Source: Ashinkailepas kermadecensis (Eukaryota; Arthropoda; Thecostraca; Neolepadidae). Taken from it: a stretch of 64,000 nt of DNA. Positions within the stretch are counted from its first letter, which is position 1; each line of letters begins with the position of its first letter. This document shows, one piece after another, positions 26,301 to 36,093 of this stretch. A program made the translations under genes and the position numbers. The notes under the pieces are model-generated. The model saw only the letters and a list, made by a program, of their open reading frames with translations. It made no database searches and had not been told where the DNA came from. The DNA lies in assembly GCA_034440615.1 (NCBI GenBank), contig JAOTOM010005059.1, forward strand, positions 2,501 through 66,500, in the 5' to 3' direction.

Positions 26301-29300
26301 CTTCCAGAAGCACTCCTCCTCCTCCTCTAGGCGCTTCTTCTCGCGCTCCTCCTTCTGTAGCTGCTGCTGCAGCTCCTCCTCCTCCAGCTTCAGCGCGCGC
26401 AGCTCACCGAGCAGCTGTTGCTCATGTCCGGCCAGCTGTGCGGTAAATGCAGCTAGTCATAATTTTCCAGCCATGAGATGGATACCTTGGGCCATAGTGG
26501 ACAGCTGTCGGACGGATACCTCGGGCCATAGTGGACAGCTGTGGGACGGACACCTCGGGCCATAGTGGACAGCTGTGGGACGGACACCTCGGGCCATAGT
26601 GGACAGCTGTGGGACGGATACTTCGGGCCACAGTGGACAGCTGTGGGACGGACACCTCGGGCCATAGTGGACAGCTGTGGGACGGACACCTCGGGCCATA
26701 GTGGACAGCTGTGGGACGGACACCTCGGGCCATAGTGGACAGCTGTCGGACGGACACCTCGGGCCATAGTGGACAGCTGTCGGACGGACACCTCGGGCCA
26801 TAGTGGACAGCTGTGAGACGGACACCTCGGGCCATAGTGGACAGCTGTGGGACGGGACACCTGGGGCCATAGTGGACAGCTGTGGGACGGACACCTCGGG
26901 CCATAGTGGACAGCTGTAGGACGGGACACCTTGGGCCATAGTGGACAGCTGTAGGACGGGACACCTTGGGCCATAGTGGACAGCTGTGGGACGGATACCT
27001 CCGCTCATAGCGGACAGCTGTGGGACGGACACCTCGGGCCATAGTGGACAGCTGTGGGACGGACACCTCGGGCCATAGTGGACAGCTGTGGGACGGACAC
27101 CTCGGGCCATAGTGGACAGCTGTGGGACGGGACACCTCGGGCCATAGTGGACAGCTGTGGGACGGACACCTCGGGCCATAGTGGACAGCTGTGGGACGGG
27201 ACACCTCGGGCCATAGTGGACAGCTGTGGGACGGACACCTCGGGCCATAGTGGACAGCTGTAGGACGGGACACCTTGGGCTATAGTGGACAGCTGTAGGA
27301 CGGGACACCTTGGGCTATAGTGGACAGCTGTAGGACGGGACACCTCGGGCCATAGTGGACAGCTGTCGGACGGACACCTCGGGCCATAGTGGACAGCTGT
27401 GGAACGGGACACCTCGGGCCATAGTGGACAGCTGTGGGACGGATACCTCCGCTCATAGTGGACAGCTGTGAGATGGATACCTTTGGTCATAGTGGACAGC
27501 TGTGGGACGGATACCTCCGCTCATAGTGGACAGCTGTGAGATGGATACCTTTGGTCATAGTGGACAGCTGTGGGACGGATACCTCCGCTCATAGTGGACA
27601 GCTGTGGGACGGGACACATCGGGCCATAGTGTACAGCTGTGGGATGGATGGAAGCAGAAGCAGCACATCCACCGACAGTAACATCCCAAGCACCACACAC
27701 CCACCAGGCCCAACATGTTCAGAATCACACACCCGCCAGGCCCAGCACCATGCGCCCACCGAATCCAGCACGTCCAGCACCACACACCTGGTCCAGTTCG
27801 GAGTCGAGCTGCTGCGAGTCGTCGGCGGCCGGCGGCGGCTCCTTGCGCAGCTGTTGCACAAACTGGCGGTACAGCGTGGCCTCCTGTCGCACGCGAGCCA
27901 GCTCCAGCTCCAGCTCGTCCGTCACCAGGTCGGCACACTCCTCACACATCGGGTGGTCCACGTCCGTGCTGGTCGACAGCATATCCAACAGCTTGGCCGA
28001 CATCTGGCAGACGCACATCAGCCAATTCAGGTGGAAGGTTTCTCAACGTCCAAATCCATTTTTTTCACACATAATCTTAACTGTCAATGTACTACATGTC
28101 TTCATAAACCGGGCGCTCGGGCGCACTCGAATTTGCTACTTCATATGTGAAGGAAGCATCAGCTATCCAATGCGGCTCTGGTCTTCCAAATGTAATTTTA
28201 TATCCCACAAAGTCTACATAATACACGAAATACGACACAAACTGTAAGTCAAATCACCTGTGTGGGGTTGATGTCTAACATCACCTGTGTGGCTGTTCAT
28301 GTAGGGGTGGCGGCTCTGCCGTCGGTGGGGTGTGGGGGCGGTGGGGTGTGGTAGTTTTTGGGTGTCTGGTGTTGGGGTGTGTTGGTGTGGGAGCTGTGCT
28401 GGGTGTGTGAAAAGTAATGCTAACCAAGCCTAAACTCAACTGAAACTGACCGAACTAATTGAGGCTTTATTTTAACTAAGACTGAGCAAATTCACTCCTT
28501 TGCTGATTGTGACCATGTCGGGGGTATGCTGTGCTGTGTTTCCCCGCCACCTCCACCACACATTCCCCAAACCCCAGCCGGCTTGATGTTGTTTGAGCTA
28601 CCGTACCTAACACGAATTTATGTGTGCGAGGTCAAAGTTTTGGGAACGGTAGCTCAAACAACATCAAGCCGGCTGGGGTTTGGGAAATGTGTGGTGGAGG
28701 TGGCGGGGAAACAGAGCACAACACACCCCCGACATGGGCACAATCAGCAAAGGAGTGAATTTGCTCAGTCTTAGTTAAAATAAAGCCTCAATTAGTTCAG
28801 TTAGTTTGAGTTGAGTTTAGGCTTGGTTAGCATTACTTTTCACACACCCAGCACAGCTCCCACACCAACACCCCACACCCACAAACTACCACACCCCACC
28901 GCCCCCACATCCCACCGACGGCAGAGCCGCCACCCCTACACTGGCGCCCAACGTGGGCGCCAGTGTAGGCGTGGCGGCTCGGCCGTCGGTGGGGTGTGGG
29001 GGCGGTGGTTTGGTGGGTGTGGGGTGTTTTGTGTTGGTGTGGGAGCTGTGCTGGGTGTGTGAAAAGCAATGCTAGCCAAGCCTAAACTGAACTGAAACTG
29101 ACTGAACTACTTGAGGGCTTGATCTTAACTCGGACTGAGCTAATTAAGACGGAGTTAAATCTCTCCTTCGTTGTTTGTGCCTATGTCGGTGGTGTGTTGT
29201 GTTGGGTTCCCAAAACTTTGACCTCGCACACATATAAATTCGTGTGAGGGACAGTAACTCAAACAACACCAAGCCGGCTGGGGTTTGGGGAATGTGTGGT

Positions 29301-32300
29301 GGAGGTGGCGGGGAAACACAACACAACACACCACCGACATAGGCACAATCAGCGAAGGAGAGATTTAGCTCCGTCTTAATTAGCCCAGTCCGAGTTAAGA
29401 TCAAGCCCTCAAGTAGTTCAGTCAGTTTCAGTTGAGTTTAGGCTTGGTTAACATTACTTTTCACACACCCAGCACAGCTCCCACACCAATACAAAACACC
29501 CCATACTCACCAAACCACCGCCCCCACACCCCACCGACGGCAGAGCCGCCACCCCTACATTCACCAGCTTTGAAGTCCCACACTTCTATATTGTACACCT
29601 AAGAACACAATATGAGACCTTGGTTTGTTCTTTCGTTGATTTTTCTTACTTCGGTGGTTCTTTTCGTGTGAGCCATTTTCTGCCGCCACCATTATTCTTC
29701 ACATTCAGAATCCTGCACGAGACTTGGAAGTCGCGAGTGTAGTACACAGACTCCAGGGTACGAGACAGCGTACGGCAGCTGAGAAGCTAAACACGATGCG
29801 ATGCAAAGCATGAAGCACAACAAAACGGCTCGTTCCAATGAGCTGTCAAAGAGCCCTTCACGAGGCAGCTGACGACACACTGGGACCATGACTGACCATG
29901 ACCTTGTGTGACACGTGGTCGGTGACTGACCATGACCTTGTGTGACACGTGGTCGGTGACTGACCATGACCTTGTGTGACACGTGGTCGGTGACTGATCA
30001 CGACCTTGTGTGACATGTGGTCAGTGCCGAGTCGGTGACTGACCATGACCTTGTGTGACACGTGGTCGGTGACTGACCACGACCTTGTGTGACATGTGGT
30101 CAGTGCCGAGTCGGTGACTGACCATGACCTTGTGCGACACATGGTCGGTGACTGACCACGGCCTTGTGTGACACATGGTCGGTGACTGACCATGACCTTG
30201 TGTGACACGTGGTCGGTGACTGACCATGACCTTGTGTGACACGTGGTCGGTGACTGACCATGACCTTGTGTGACACGTGGTCGGTGACTGACCATGACCT
30301 TGTGTGACACGTGGTCGGTGACTGACCACGACCTTGTGTGACATGTGGTCAGTGCCGAGTCGGTGACTGACCATGACCTTGTGCGACACATGGTCGGTGA
30401 CTGACCATGACCTTGTGTGACACGTGGTCGGTGACTGACTATGATCTTGTGCAACATGTGGTCGGTGACTGACCATGATCTTGTGTGAACGTGGTCGGTG
30501 ACTGACCACGGCCTTGTGTGACACGTGGTCGGTGACTGACTATGATCTTGTGCAACATGTGGTCGGTGACTGACCATGATCTTGTGTGACACGTGGTCGG
30601 TGACTGACCACGGCCTTGTGACATGTGGTCAGTGACTGATCATGACCTTGTGTGACGCATGGTCGGTGACTGACCACGGCCTTGTGTGACATGTGGTCAG
30701 TGACTGACCATGACCTTGTGTGACACGTGGTCGGTGACTGACCACGACCTTGTGTGACATGTGGTCAGTTCCGAGTCGGTGACTGACCACGACCTTGTGT
30801 GACATGTGGTCGGTGACTGACCATGACCGTGTGTGACACATGGTCGGTGACTGACCATGACCTTGTGTGACACATGGTCGGTGACTGACCACGGCCTTGT
30901 GTGACATGTGGTCAGTGACTGACCATGACCTTGTGTGACACATGGTCGGTGACTGACCATGACCTTGTGTAGCACGTGGTTGGTGACTGGCCATGATCTT
31001 GTGCAACATGTGGTCGGTGACTGACCATGATCTTGTGTAACACGTGGTCGGTAACTGACCACGGCCTTGTGTGACATGTGGTCGGTGACTAACCACGACC
31101 TTGTGTGACACGTGGTCAGTTCCGAGTCGGTGACTGACCATGACCTTGTGTGACATGTGGTCGGTGACTGACCATGATCTTGTGTAACACGTGGTCGGTA
31201 ACTGACCACGGCCTTGTGTGACATGTGGTCAGTTCCGAGTCGGTGACTGACCATGACCTTGTGTGACACGTGGTCGGTGACTGACTATGATCTTGTGCAA
31301 CATGTGGTCGGTGACTGACCATGATCTTGTGTGACACGTGGTCGGTGACTGACCACGACCTTGTGTGACACGTGGTCGGTGACTAACCATGGCCTTGTGT
31401 GACACGTGGTCGGTGACTGACCATGACCTTGTGTGACACGTGGTCGGTGACTGACCATCACCTTGTGTGACACGTGGTCGGTGACTAACCATGACCTTGT
31501 GTGACACGTGGTCGGTGACTGACCATGACCTTGTGTGACACGTGGTCGGTGACTGACCATGACCTTGTGTGACACGTGGTCGGTGACTGACCATGGCCTT
31601 GCGTGACACGTGGTCGGTGACTGACCACGACCTTGTGTGACACGTGGTCGGTGACTGACCACGGCCTTGTGTGACATGTGGTCAGTTCCGAGTCGGTAAC
31701 TGAGCATGACCTTGTGTAACACGTGGTCGGTGACTGACTATGATCTTGTGCAACATGTGGTCGGTGACTGACCATGATCTTGTGCAACATGTGGTCGGTG
31801 ACTGACCACGACCTTGTGTGACACGTGGTCGGTGACTGACCACGGCCTTGTGTGACATGTGGTCAGTTCCGAGTCGGTAACTGACCATGACCTTGTGTAA
31901 CACGTGGTCGGTGACTGACTATGATCTTGTGCAACACGTGGTCGGTGACTGACTTTGACCTTGTGTGACATGTGGTCGGCGCCAGGTCGGTGACTGACCA
32001 TGACCTTGTATGACACGTGGTCGGCGCCGGGTCGGTGACTGACCTTGACCTTGTGTGACAGATGGCCGACTGGCGTGGCGCCGGGGTCGGAGAGCACCGT
32101 GAAGCCGGTGGAGTCGGTGGCCGCCGCCGTCTGGCCGCTGTCTGTCCAGACGGCCGGCGACACGTACTTGTCGAAGCGGGCCGCCGAGTCTGCCAGGTCG
32201 CTGTCGGTGGCCGGGTAGATGGGCACTGCCGACCACACAGCTGGTCACACACCGGCACAGCCAACCGGGCACGCAACATATTCAATAGCTGTGCGACCAG

Positions 32301-32776
32301 CCAATTCTGAGTCAAATACGGCCGGAATATCGGTAGCAATTTAGTTTAGTCGTTCTACAGCGTCCAGTTGAGCGCACAACATGTAATCACACTATAAGAC
32401 ACATTACCCTGTGTTCCTGTAGCAAATATCACAGGACCGGACTATCTCGATGGTCATCACAGCAATGCGAATCGATCGGATGCGGGGAATTGATTCAATA
32501 GGATAATACGAAACTACACTATACACCCGACGAAACACTACACCAGACAACATAGCAGACACCACGCCACATCACACACAAGACACTGCACCAGGCAGCG
32601 TCGGGACGGGTGGGGACACGTCAGCGGTCGGCACGGCCACGTCAGCGACCCAAGTCTCCCAACTCACGGGAGAGCTCGGCCAGCGTGTGCTCGTTGGGGT
32701 TTGTGATGGTGTCACCCAGTCGGACTGGCATGGAGCAGCGCTGGCAGATAAAGCTGACGCACGCCTGACGCTCCAT
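17219..32776 (-). CDS. BECN1: Beclin 1 (Atg6/Vps30 homologue), nine coding exons
   Basis: Core subunit of the class III PI3-kinase (Vps34) complexes that start autophagy and act in endosome traffic. Exons, 5' to 3' on the minus strand: 32776-32668, 32225-32044, 28003-27788, 26435-26248, 26040-25921, 25347-25194, 20556-20440, 18437-18340, 17357-17219. All have AG/GT borders and phases that join without a break: 1323 nt, 440 residues plus stop; vertebrate Beclin 1 is about 450. Visible landmarks: N-terminal CQRC and later CEEC pairs, a BH3-position segment across the exon 2/3 border, a Glu/Gln-rich coiled coil in exons 3-5, [17 protein letters not shown], the evolutionarily conserved domain, a membrane-finger FIW at about residues 341-343 (FFW in vertebrates), and [20 protein letters not shown] near the C-terminus. 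The ATG at 32776 is the first in frame before the CQRC motif. Introns of 207-4637 bp are packed with minisatellites and transposons. Assignment is by recognition; it is very secure. Confidence 0.96.
18340..18437 (-). CDS. BECN1: Beclin 1 coding exon 8
   Basis: Acceptor GTCACCAG/GAGAAA; donor GTCAA/GTAAGA, phase 2. Encodes [20 protein letters not shown] then [12 protein letters not shown], matching the RFCLPYRM-GKIED region of vertebrate Beclin 1. No array borders this exon. Confidence 0.94.
18970..19125 (-). mobile_element. tRNA-derived SINE, family 2
   Basis: In Beclin 1 intron 7. The minus strand shows GTGGCTCGGCCGGTATGGCG as A-box region and GGGTTCGAATC as B box, then CAGCGTGAGAGGTTGGCG and GCGTCGTAAAA. 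The 3' half is related to family 1 (GTGAGAGATTGGCG, GTGTCGTAAAA) while the head differs. Confidence 0.7.
19403..19875. mobile_element. hAT-like MITE, copy 2 (473 bp)
   Basis: In Beclin 1 intron 7. Ends CAGTGTTAAAAT and (reverse complement) CAGTGATAAATT form short imperfect TIRs. Flanking 8-mers CATCCCAC (19395-19402) and CATCACAC (19876-19883) agree at seven of eight positions. Homologous throughout to 4873-5350. Confidence 0.82.
20165..20450. repeat. 82-bp repeat carrying the exon 7 donor
   Basis: About 3.3 copies; GGGCTCGCGTCCCCAA at 20238, 20320 and 20402 gives an exact 82-bp period. Each copy contains CACACACCTGAAGCTCT, which is the donor plus the last 10 exon bases of Beclin exon 7 (minus strand AGAGCTTCAG/GTGTGTG). 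Confidence 0.93.
20440..20556 (-). CDS. BECN1: Beclin 1 coding exon 7
   Basis: 39 codons. Acceptor ACCGCCAG/GTGTTGG; donor CTTCAG/GTGTGT. Encodes [20 protein letters not shown] then [16 protein letters not shown]. The aromatic finger is F-I-W. Both borders lie inside minisatellite units. Confidence 0.94.
20530..20795. repeat. 31-bp repeat carrying the exon 7 acceptor
   Basis: About eight copies of a 31-bp unit with CACGGCCGTCAGCCAACACC then TGGCGGTCACT. Each unit contains the acceptor CCGCCAG and the first 21 bases of exon 7. Confidence 0.94.
20796..21449. other. Non-repetitive part of Beclin intron 6
   Basis: No exon or repeat recognised between the acceptor-side and donor-side arrays. Confidence 0.5.
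21450..25193. repeat. 3.7-kb 31/28-bp minisatellite starting at the exon 6 donor
   Basis: Roughly 125 units of CATCACAGGTACATCTCACA plus CAACCAGCCGC (31 bp) and a 28-bp form (CATCACATGTACATC...) lacking CGC. On the minus strand the array begins at intron position +1: GTGAGACGTACCTGTGATGG matches the unit text. Units with TATACGTC, ACCTGCC or GTCATC mutations are interspersed in runs, indicating block duplication. The open frames of over 1200 codons here are repeat artefacts. Confidence 0.97.
25194..25347 (-). CDS. BECN1: Beclin 1 coding exon 6
   Basis: Acceptor TGTTTCAG/TCTGGG; donor CATCCAG/GTGAGA. Encodes [20 protein letters not shown] and a segment ending PFGSHSYIQ. Its first 43 bases plus acceptor are repeated three times upstream, and its donor begins the 3.7-kb array. 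Confidence 0.96.
25305..25527. repeat. 60-bp repeat of the exon 6 acceptor and exon start
   Basis: Four copies at an exact 60-bp period (GCCCAGACTG at 25341 and 25401). The copy nearest the exon is the functional exon start; three upstream copies repeat 43 exon bases. Two of those keep an acceptor-like TTTCAG or TCTCAG; the outermost has lost it. Confidence 0.93.
25560..25705. repeat. 71-bp duplication in Beclin intron 5
   Basis: GATGACGGCTACGGGACTTT at 25565 and GATGACGGCTGCGGGACCTT at 25636 start two 71-bp copies, each with GGACGTCAGCG. Confidence 0.85.
25921..26040 (-). CDS. BECN1: Beclin 1 coding exon 5
   Basis: Acceptor TGTGTTCCAG/CCTGACC; donor CTTCCG/GTACGA. Contains [20 protein letters not shown], nearly identical to animal Beclin 1. 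Confidence 0.96.
26041..26190. repeat. 73-bp duplication at the exon 5 acceptor
   Basis: Two copies of a 73-bp unit (AACACAACACGGTGCTGATG at 26045 and 26118) abutting the acceptor of Beclin exon 5. It fills most of the 207-bp intron 4. Confidence 0.92.
26248..26435 (-). CDS. BECN1: Beclin 1 coding exon 4
   Basis: Acceptor ACCGCACAG/CTGGCC; donor CCGCAG/GTCACT, phase 2. Encodes the central coiled coil, rich in Glu, Gln, Lys and Leu ([20 protein letters not shown]). Confidence 0.93.
26475..27655. repeat. 34/35-bp minisatellite in Beclin intron 3
   Basis: About 34 copies of GGACAGCTGTGGGACGGACA plus CCTCGGGCCATAGT, with GGGAC, CCTTGG and CTCCGCTC variants. On the minus strand each unit has CCCACAGCTG, similar to the exon 4 acceptor ACCGCACAG/CTGG about 40 bp away. 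Confidence 0.95.
27660..27787. repeat. Degenerate repeat at the exon 3 donor
   Basis: Minus strand GGTGTGTGGTGCTGG-type text occurs about three times, with 32-55 bp spacing, starting at the exon 3 donor (CAG/GTGTGTGG). Confidence 0.6.
27788..28003 (-). CDS. BECN1: Beclin 1 coding exon 3
   Basis: 72 whole codons. Acceptor GTCTGCCAG/ATGTCG; donor GACCAG/GTGTGT. Encodes [20 protein letters not shown] then EEC and the start of the coiled coil. In the BH3 position the usual Gly-Asp is Ala-Lys (MSAKLL). Confidence 0.95.
28300..29559. mobile_element. Double-palindrome fold-back element in Beclin intron 2
   Basis: Two adjacent near-perfect inverted repeats: 28300-28940 (641 bp) and 28964-29559 (596 bp). 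Each starts TGTAGGSGTGGCGGCTC (S = G or C) and ends with the inverse GAGCCGCCACCCCTACA. They are joined by a 23-bp hairpin centred on GGCGCCCAACGTGGGCGCC. Each palindrome has a ~45-bp loop, and the second loop (CCCAAAACTTTGACCTCGC) is the reverse complement of the first, so element 2 is inverted relative to element 1. The 4-mer TTCA flanks the whole at 28296-28299 and 29560-29563. Non-coding. Confidence 0.85.
29564..29884. other. Non-repetitive part of Beclin intron 2
   Basis: No exon or repeat recognised. Confidence 0.45.
29885..32060. repeat. 34-bp minisatellite starting at the exon 2 donor
   Basis: About 60 copies of GGTCGGTGACTGACCATGAC plus CTTGTGTGACACGT, with periodic longer units carrying CAGTGCCGAGTC or CAGTTCCGAGTC. 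On the minus strand the exon 2 end TGTCACACAAGGTCAAG/GTC and the following intron are one complete repeat unit, so each unit holds a donor-like copy (GGTCATG/GTCAGT). Confidence 0.96.
32044..32225 (-). CDS. BECN1: Beclin 1 coding exon 2
   Basis: Acceptor GGTCGGCAG/TGCCC; donor GGTCAAG/GTCAGT. Encodes [20 protein letters not shown] to GHLSHKVK. The donor choice after VK gives exactly the spacing of the human BH3 region. The last 17 exon bases and the donor are the seed of the 2.2-kb array that begins here. Confidence 0.9.
32226..32667. other. Beclin intron 1
   Basis: 442 bp, no minisatellite or transposon recognised; the only intron apart from intron 8 without an obvious repeat. Confidence 0.6.
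32668..32776 (-). CDS. BECN1: Beclin 1 coding exon 1
   Basis: Encodes [20 protein letters not shown] and continues to LAELS. The donor is CCC/GTGAGT, phase 1. The CxxC pair (Cys11, Cys14) matches the conserved N-terminal zinc-knuckle-like pair of the family. No minisatellite touches this exon. Confidence 0.94.
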
Positions 32777-33340
32777 CCCGGCGCACCCACAACGCCTTAG
32801 CCAGAAACAGCTATCCTCCAACTTCGTGAGACGTCGGCACCCCTGAAATACATATCAGTGTTTGACGCTCGCTGTCGCTGAGGTTGTGAGACGATGCAGT
32901 GTGCCAGTGGGAGCTGGGTCAGTTAACGCAAAAGCTGGCGCGCACGACCGCCATCCGAAGGAGTGCCGGACAAATGAACCAACTTGGTACAGTTCTGGAT
33001 CCAATAATGTGGAGTCAGGTTGCAAGAGAAAATAAAATGAAGTGGGAAGAAGTTGTCATGGATTAGGAAGATTGGATTGGATCCACAGCAATTATGCATG
33101 GCATTAGCCACCATTTGCTCGATGTCCGGCTGAGCATGTCAGGATCCCACTGTTCATCTGTACGTGGCACGAATGGTGACCCGACGGCTTCGCCGGCTGC
33201 GCCACAGCCGTCATGTGACCTGCTCAAGGTCGGATGAACTACTGGCAGGCAGATTTAGTGCATGCATCTGGATTGGAGCCAACACAAATGTTCCTGCCTT
33301 CTGACTTGGGCACCAATCACCTGAGCACCATGGGTGAGCC
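32777..33340. other. Region upstream of Beclin 1
   Basis: Presumed 5' untranslated sequence and promoter of Beclin 1. On the minus strand TATGTATTTCAG/GGGTGCC near 32846 is a plausible acceptor for a 5' UTR exon. No TATA box stands out. Confidence 0.4.
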
Positions 33341-33815
33341 AGGGTCATCAAGGTCAGGTTTGGTTAGGTTAGGTTGGTTTAGGTCCTTTAAGTTTGAACA
33401 TTAAAAAAAACATTCTCAAAAAAATTCAAACAAATTTTGGAAACTGTTTTTCAACAAAGGCAGGCTATGTTATGCTAGGTTAGGTTGAGTTAGGTTCTTA
33501 ACTTTGAAAATATTAAGAAACTAAATTGTTTCAAATTTTTGAAGTTTTATTTTTTATATTTTTTTATCCAAAGAGATGTTAGGCTAGGTTTGGTTAGGTA
33601 ATGCTACATTTCTATTTTATTTTTAAACATTACCTTTGATGCTGTTACCTAACTTAAAGCTCCTTTTTTGGTATTATTTTGCTGAAAAAATGAAAAGTAA
33701 GCATTTACACACAACATGAGTGGTCCCATCATCTTAGTCACATTAATAAGCATTGCATTTGACATACAAAGTCCAAGAATTCATAAAAACCTTAAAGCAC
33801 AAATCTACTGACAGG
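33341..33815. mobile_element. GTTAGG-rich AT-rich repeat, unit
   Basis: One unit of the same family as 9112-9585 and 34707-36093: AGGTTAGGTTGG start, ATTTTGCTxAAAAAATGAAA and AAGTAAGCATTTACACA in the middle, and CCTTAAAGCACAAATCTACT at the end. Confidence 0.65.
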
Positions 33816-34706
33816 TTTACATGACATGCTTCAGTGACCTCTACCATTCATTTCTTTTGCCACCAGCCCTGTATATCCTCATATATCCATATACACAAAT
33901 AAATTGTGAATCCACAATATTAGTATGTTGGTGCACCTGAGCTTATAAAGCCTGTGAACTTGTTATGGAACAATGTGGATGTGAACACCCTAATTCAATT
34001 CTAGTTCTGCTGGAATCAACAATTTATTTGGAGGGAAAATGCTGGTTGAACAAATTGCCTGAATTGATGTATGCCTCAGTATCACAAAAGACATCAAATT
34101 ATTCCAACACAAGCAAACATTTGGGCTCAAATGTAGTGTAACTACTCAAGAGACAAGCAAGACCTCAAAACATATTGCAAGTCAGATGCATTTGAAATAC
34201 AAATGTAACAGTTGAATTGCTAAGATACTACATTTATTTTTAAAAAAAAGTCACATACAAATTACTGTGTTTCTGCCACAATTACAAACATTAAGTCAAA
34301 ATCCACATAGCCATTCCCCAAAATCGAACTGACCAAAACAACCTCAACCATGCAACTCAACAGAGAGCTGCATAGTTTTAGCATACATGTCTTTTTTCTC
34401 AAAATGGCTGCACTTGATGAATTATTGGAGTTGCTGGAATACACCAAGAACATATTTTGTGAATAAAATGCAAGATTAAAGCATAACATAAGTGAAAAGG
34501 GATTAAAACAACAATATATTGGCCTACTTCAACTGGAGAAATGATTGATACACTGATATGATGATACACATGATACACTGTTGCTGCCTTTTTAAAAAAA
34601 AATGTTAAAATTATTCTCAAACCTGCATTTTCTATGTTCCAAGACCAAACTGACATAATAAGGTGGTACCATACAGTTACAACCAGCTACAAACCTCAAT
34701 TTTCAA
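33816..34706. other. AT-rich intergenic sequence
   Basis: No gene or named repeat. Short minus-strand frames (such as near 34262-34656) are AT-driven and unsupported. Confidence 0.45.
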
Positions 34707-36093
34707 TATTATTGCAATTTAAGGTAACCACAAGACAAGTTTTACACACATTTTATCTCCATGAAGCATACAAAGGTGTCAGGTTTGGTTAAGTTAGGTT
34801 TGGTTAAGTTAGATTAGGTTAAGCTTTTATTGTAAGTTAGATAAATTTGCAATTTCTTTTTGGATTTGTTTCCAAAACAGCACAGGCTAGCTTATGTTGG
34901 TTAGGTTAAGTTTATAAATTTGAATTTTTTAGACAAAAATTGTTTGAAAACTTCCCATTAAAAAATGCTTTCCGGCATGGAAGGCTAGGCTAGGTTGGGT
35001 TATGCTTCATCTTTTTTTCTTTATTTTGAACATTAGTTTCTGTGCTATATTATCCAATTCCAAGCAAGTCTTTGGGTGTTATTTTGCCTCCAAACTAAAA
35101 AGAATGCATTTGCAGAGGAAATGAGAAGTCACATCATGTCACATCATCATCACATCATTCATAAACATTGCATTAAAAAAGAAATCCCGAGAAATCAGAA
35201 ATTACCTCTTTTTAAAATTTACCCTAAAATTGATTTGAAAGCAGAGATGGTGTAATGGGTTCAAAAATGGGAATGTTGACACACCAGCAGTCCCATTTTT
35301 GGAAACTACCATTTGGTTAGGTTAGGTTAATTATGGAAATATTTTCAAAAAATGGTGTTTGAAGACATTGAGAATATAACCAAACTGCTTCCCTAACTGA
35401 TCACTTTTGATGCTATGCTATCTAACTAACTCAAAGCCACTTTGTTGGTGTTATTTTGCTCACAAACCAAAAAGTAAGCATTTGCACAGAAAATGAGTGG
35501 TCCCATCACAATCAGCTATGATGTACGTTCATAACATTGCATTGGAAATATAAATTCCAAGAATTGACAAAGGACCCAAAAGTAGAAATTTACTTTTTTG
35601 TTCTTCAAAAGCAGCTGGTATTAGGTTAGGCTACGTTCAGTTAGGTTTTTTAATTTTAACAATTTGCAGAAAATAAATTTCTGAACAATTTTTTACTTAC
35701 AATTTTTGGATTTGTATCCAAAGGTATGTTAGGCTAGGTTATGCTGTATTTAATTTGATGTCTTAAACATTTTTTTTATGCTGTTACATAACTCAAAGTC
35801 CATTTTTGGTGTTATTTTGCTCACAACATGTAAAGTGAGCATTTGCACACAACATGAGTGGTCCCATCATCTTATTCACATTCATAAACATTGCATTGGA
35901 ATGATAAATTCTGAGAATCTTAAAACACCTTAAAGCACAAATTTACAGAAAAACAAATTCCTTTAATAATTTTATTTCCACTTAAAATACCGAAACCAAC
36001 CTGACCTAAGCAAACCCAACCCATTTGTTTGCTTTAGAGGAACAAATGTGTGTAAAAACTTGCATTGTTACCATGTTAAAGCACAATAATACC
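34707..36093. mobile_element. AT-rich TIR element with internal GTTAGG units
   Basis: Left arm TATTATTGCAATTTAAGGTA then CAAGTTTTACACACATTTTA; right arm (reverse complement) TATTATTGTGCTTTAACATG then CAAGTTTTTACACACATTTG. The arms match at roughly three quarters of positions for about 75 bp. The interior holds three diverged ~400-bp units, each with GTTAGGYT-rich text and an AAAGYACAAATTTAC-type end. Non-coding. Confidence 0.6.

Noticed and set aside
28300..29559. Plain LTR-PBS-LTR miniature retrotransposon
   Set aside because: TG/CA ends and the central GGCGCCCAACG text fit, but the two halves are inverted relative to each other (opposite loops), while LTRs should be direct repeats. Kept only as an alternative.
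29858..31790. Multiple [19 protein letters not shown] frames
   Set aside because: Repeat translation within Beclin intron 2.
20165..32060. CRISPR array
   Set aside because: Units are contiguous tandem repeats without unique spacers, in a eukaryotic gene.
33341..35960. Telomeric TTAGG tract
   Set aside because: GTTAGG phrases are short, irregular and embedded in a dispersed AT-rich repeat; no uninterrupted TTAGG array.
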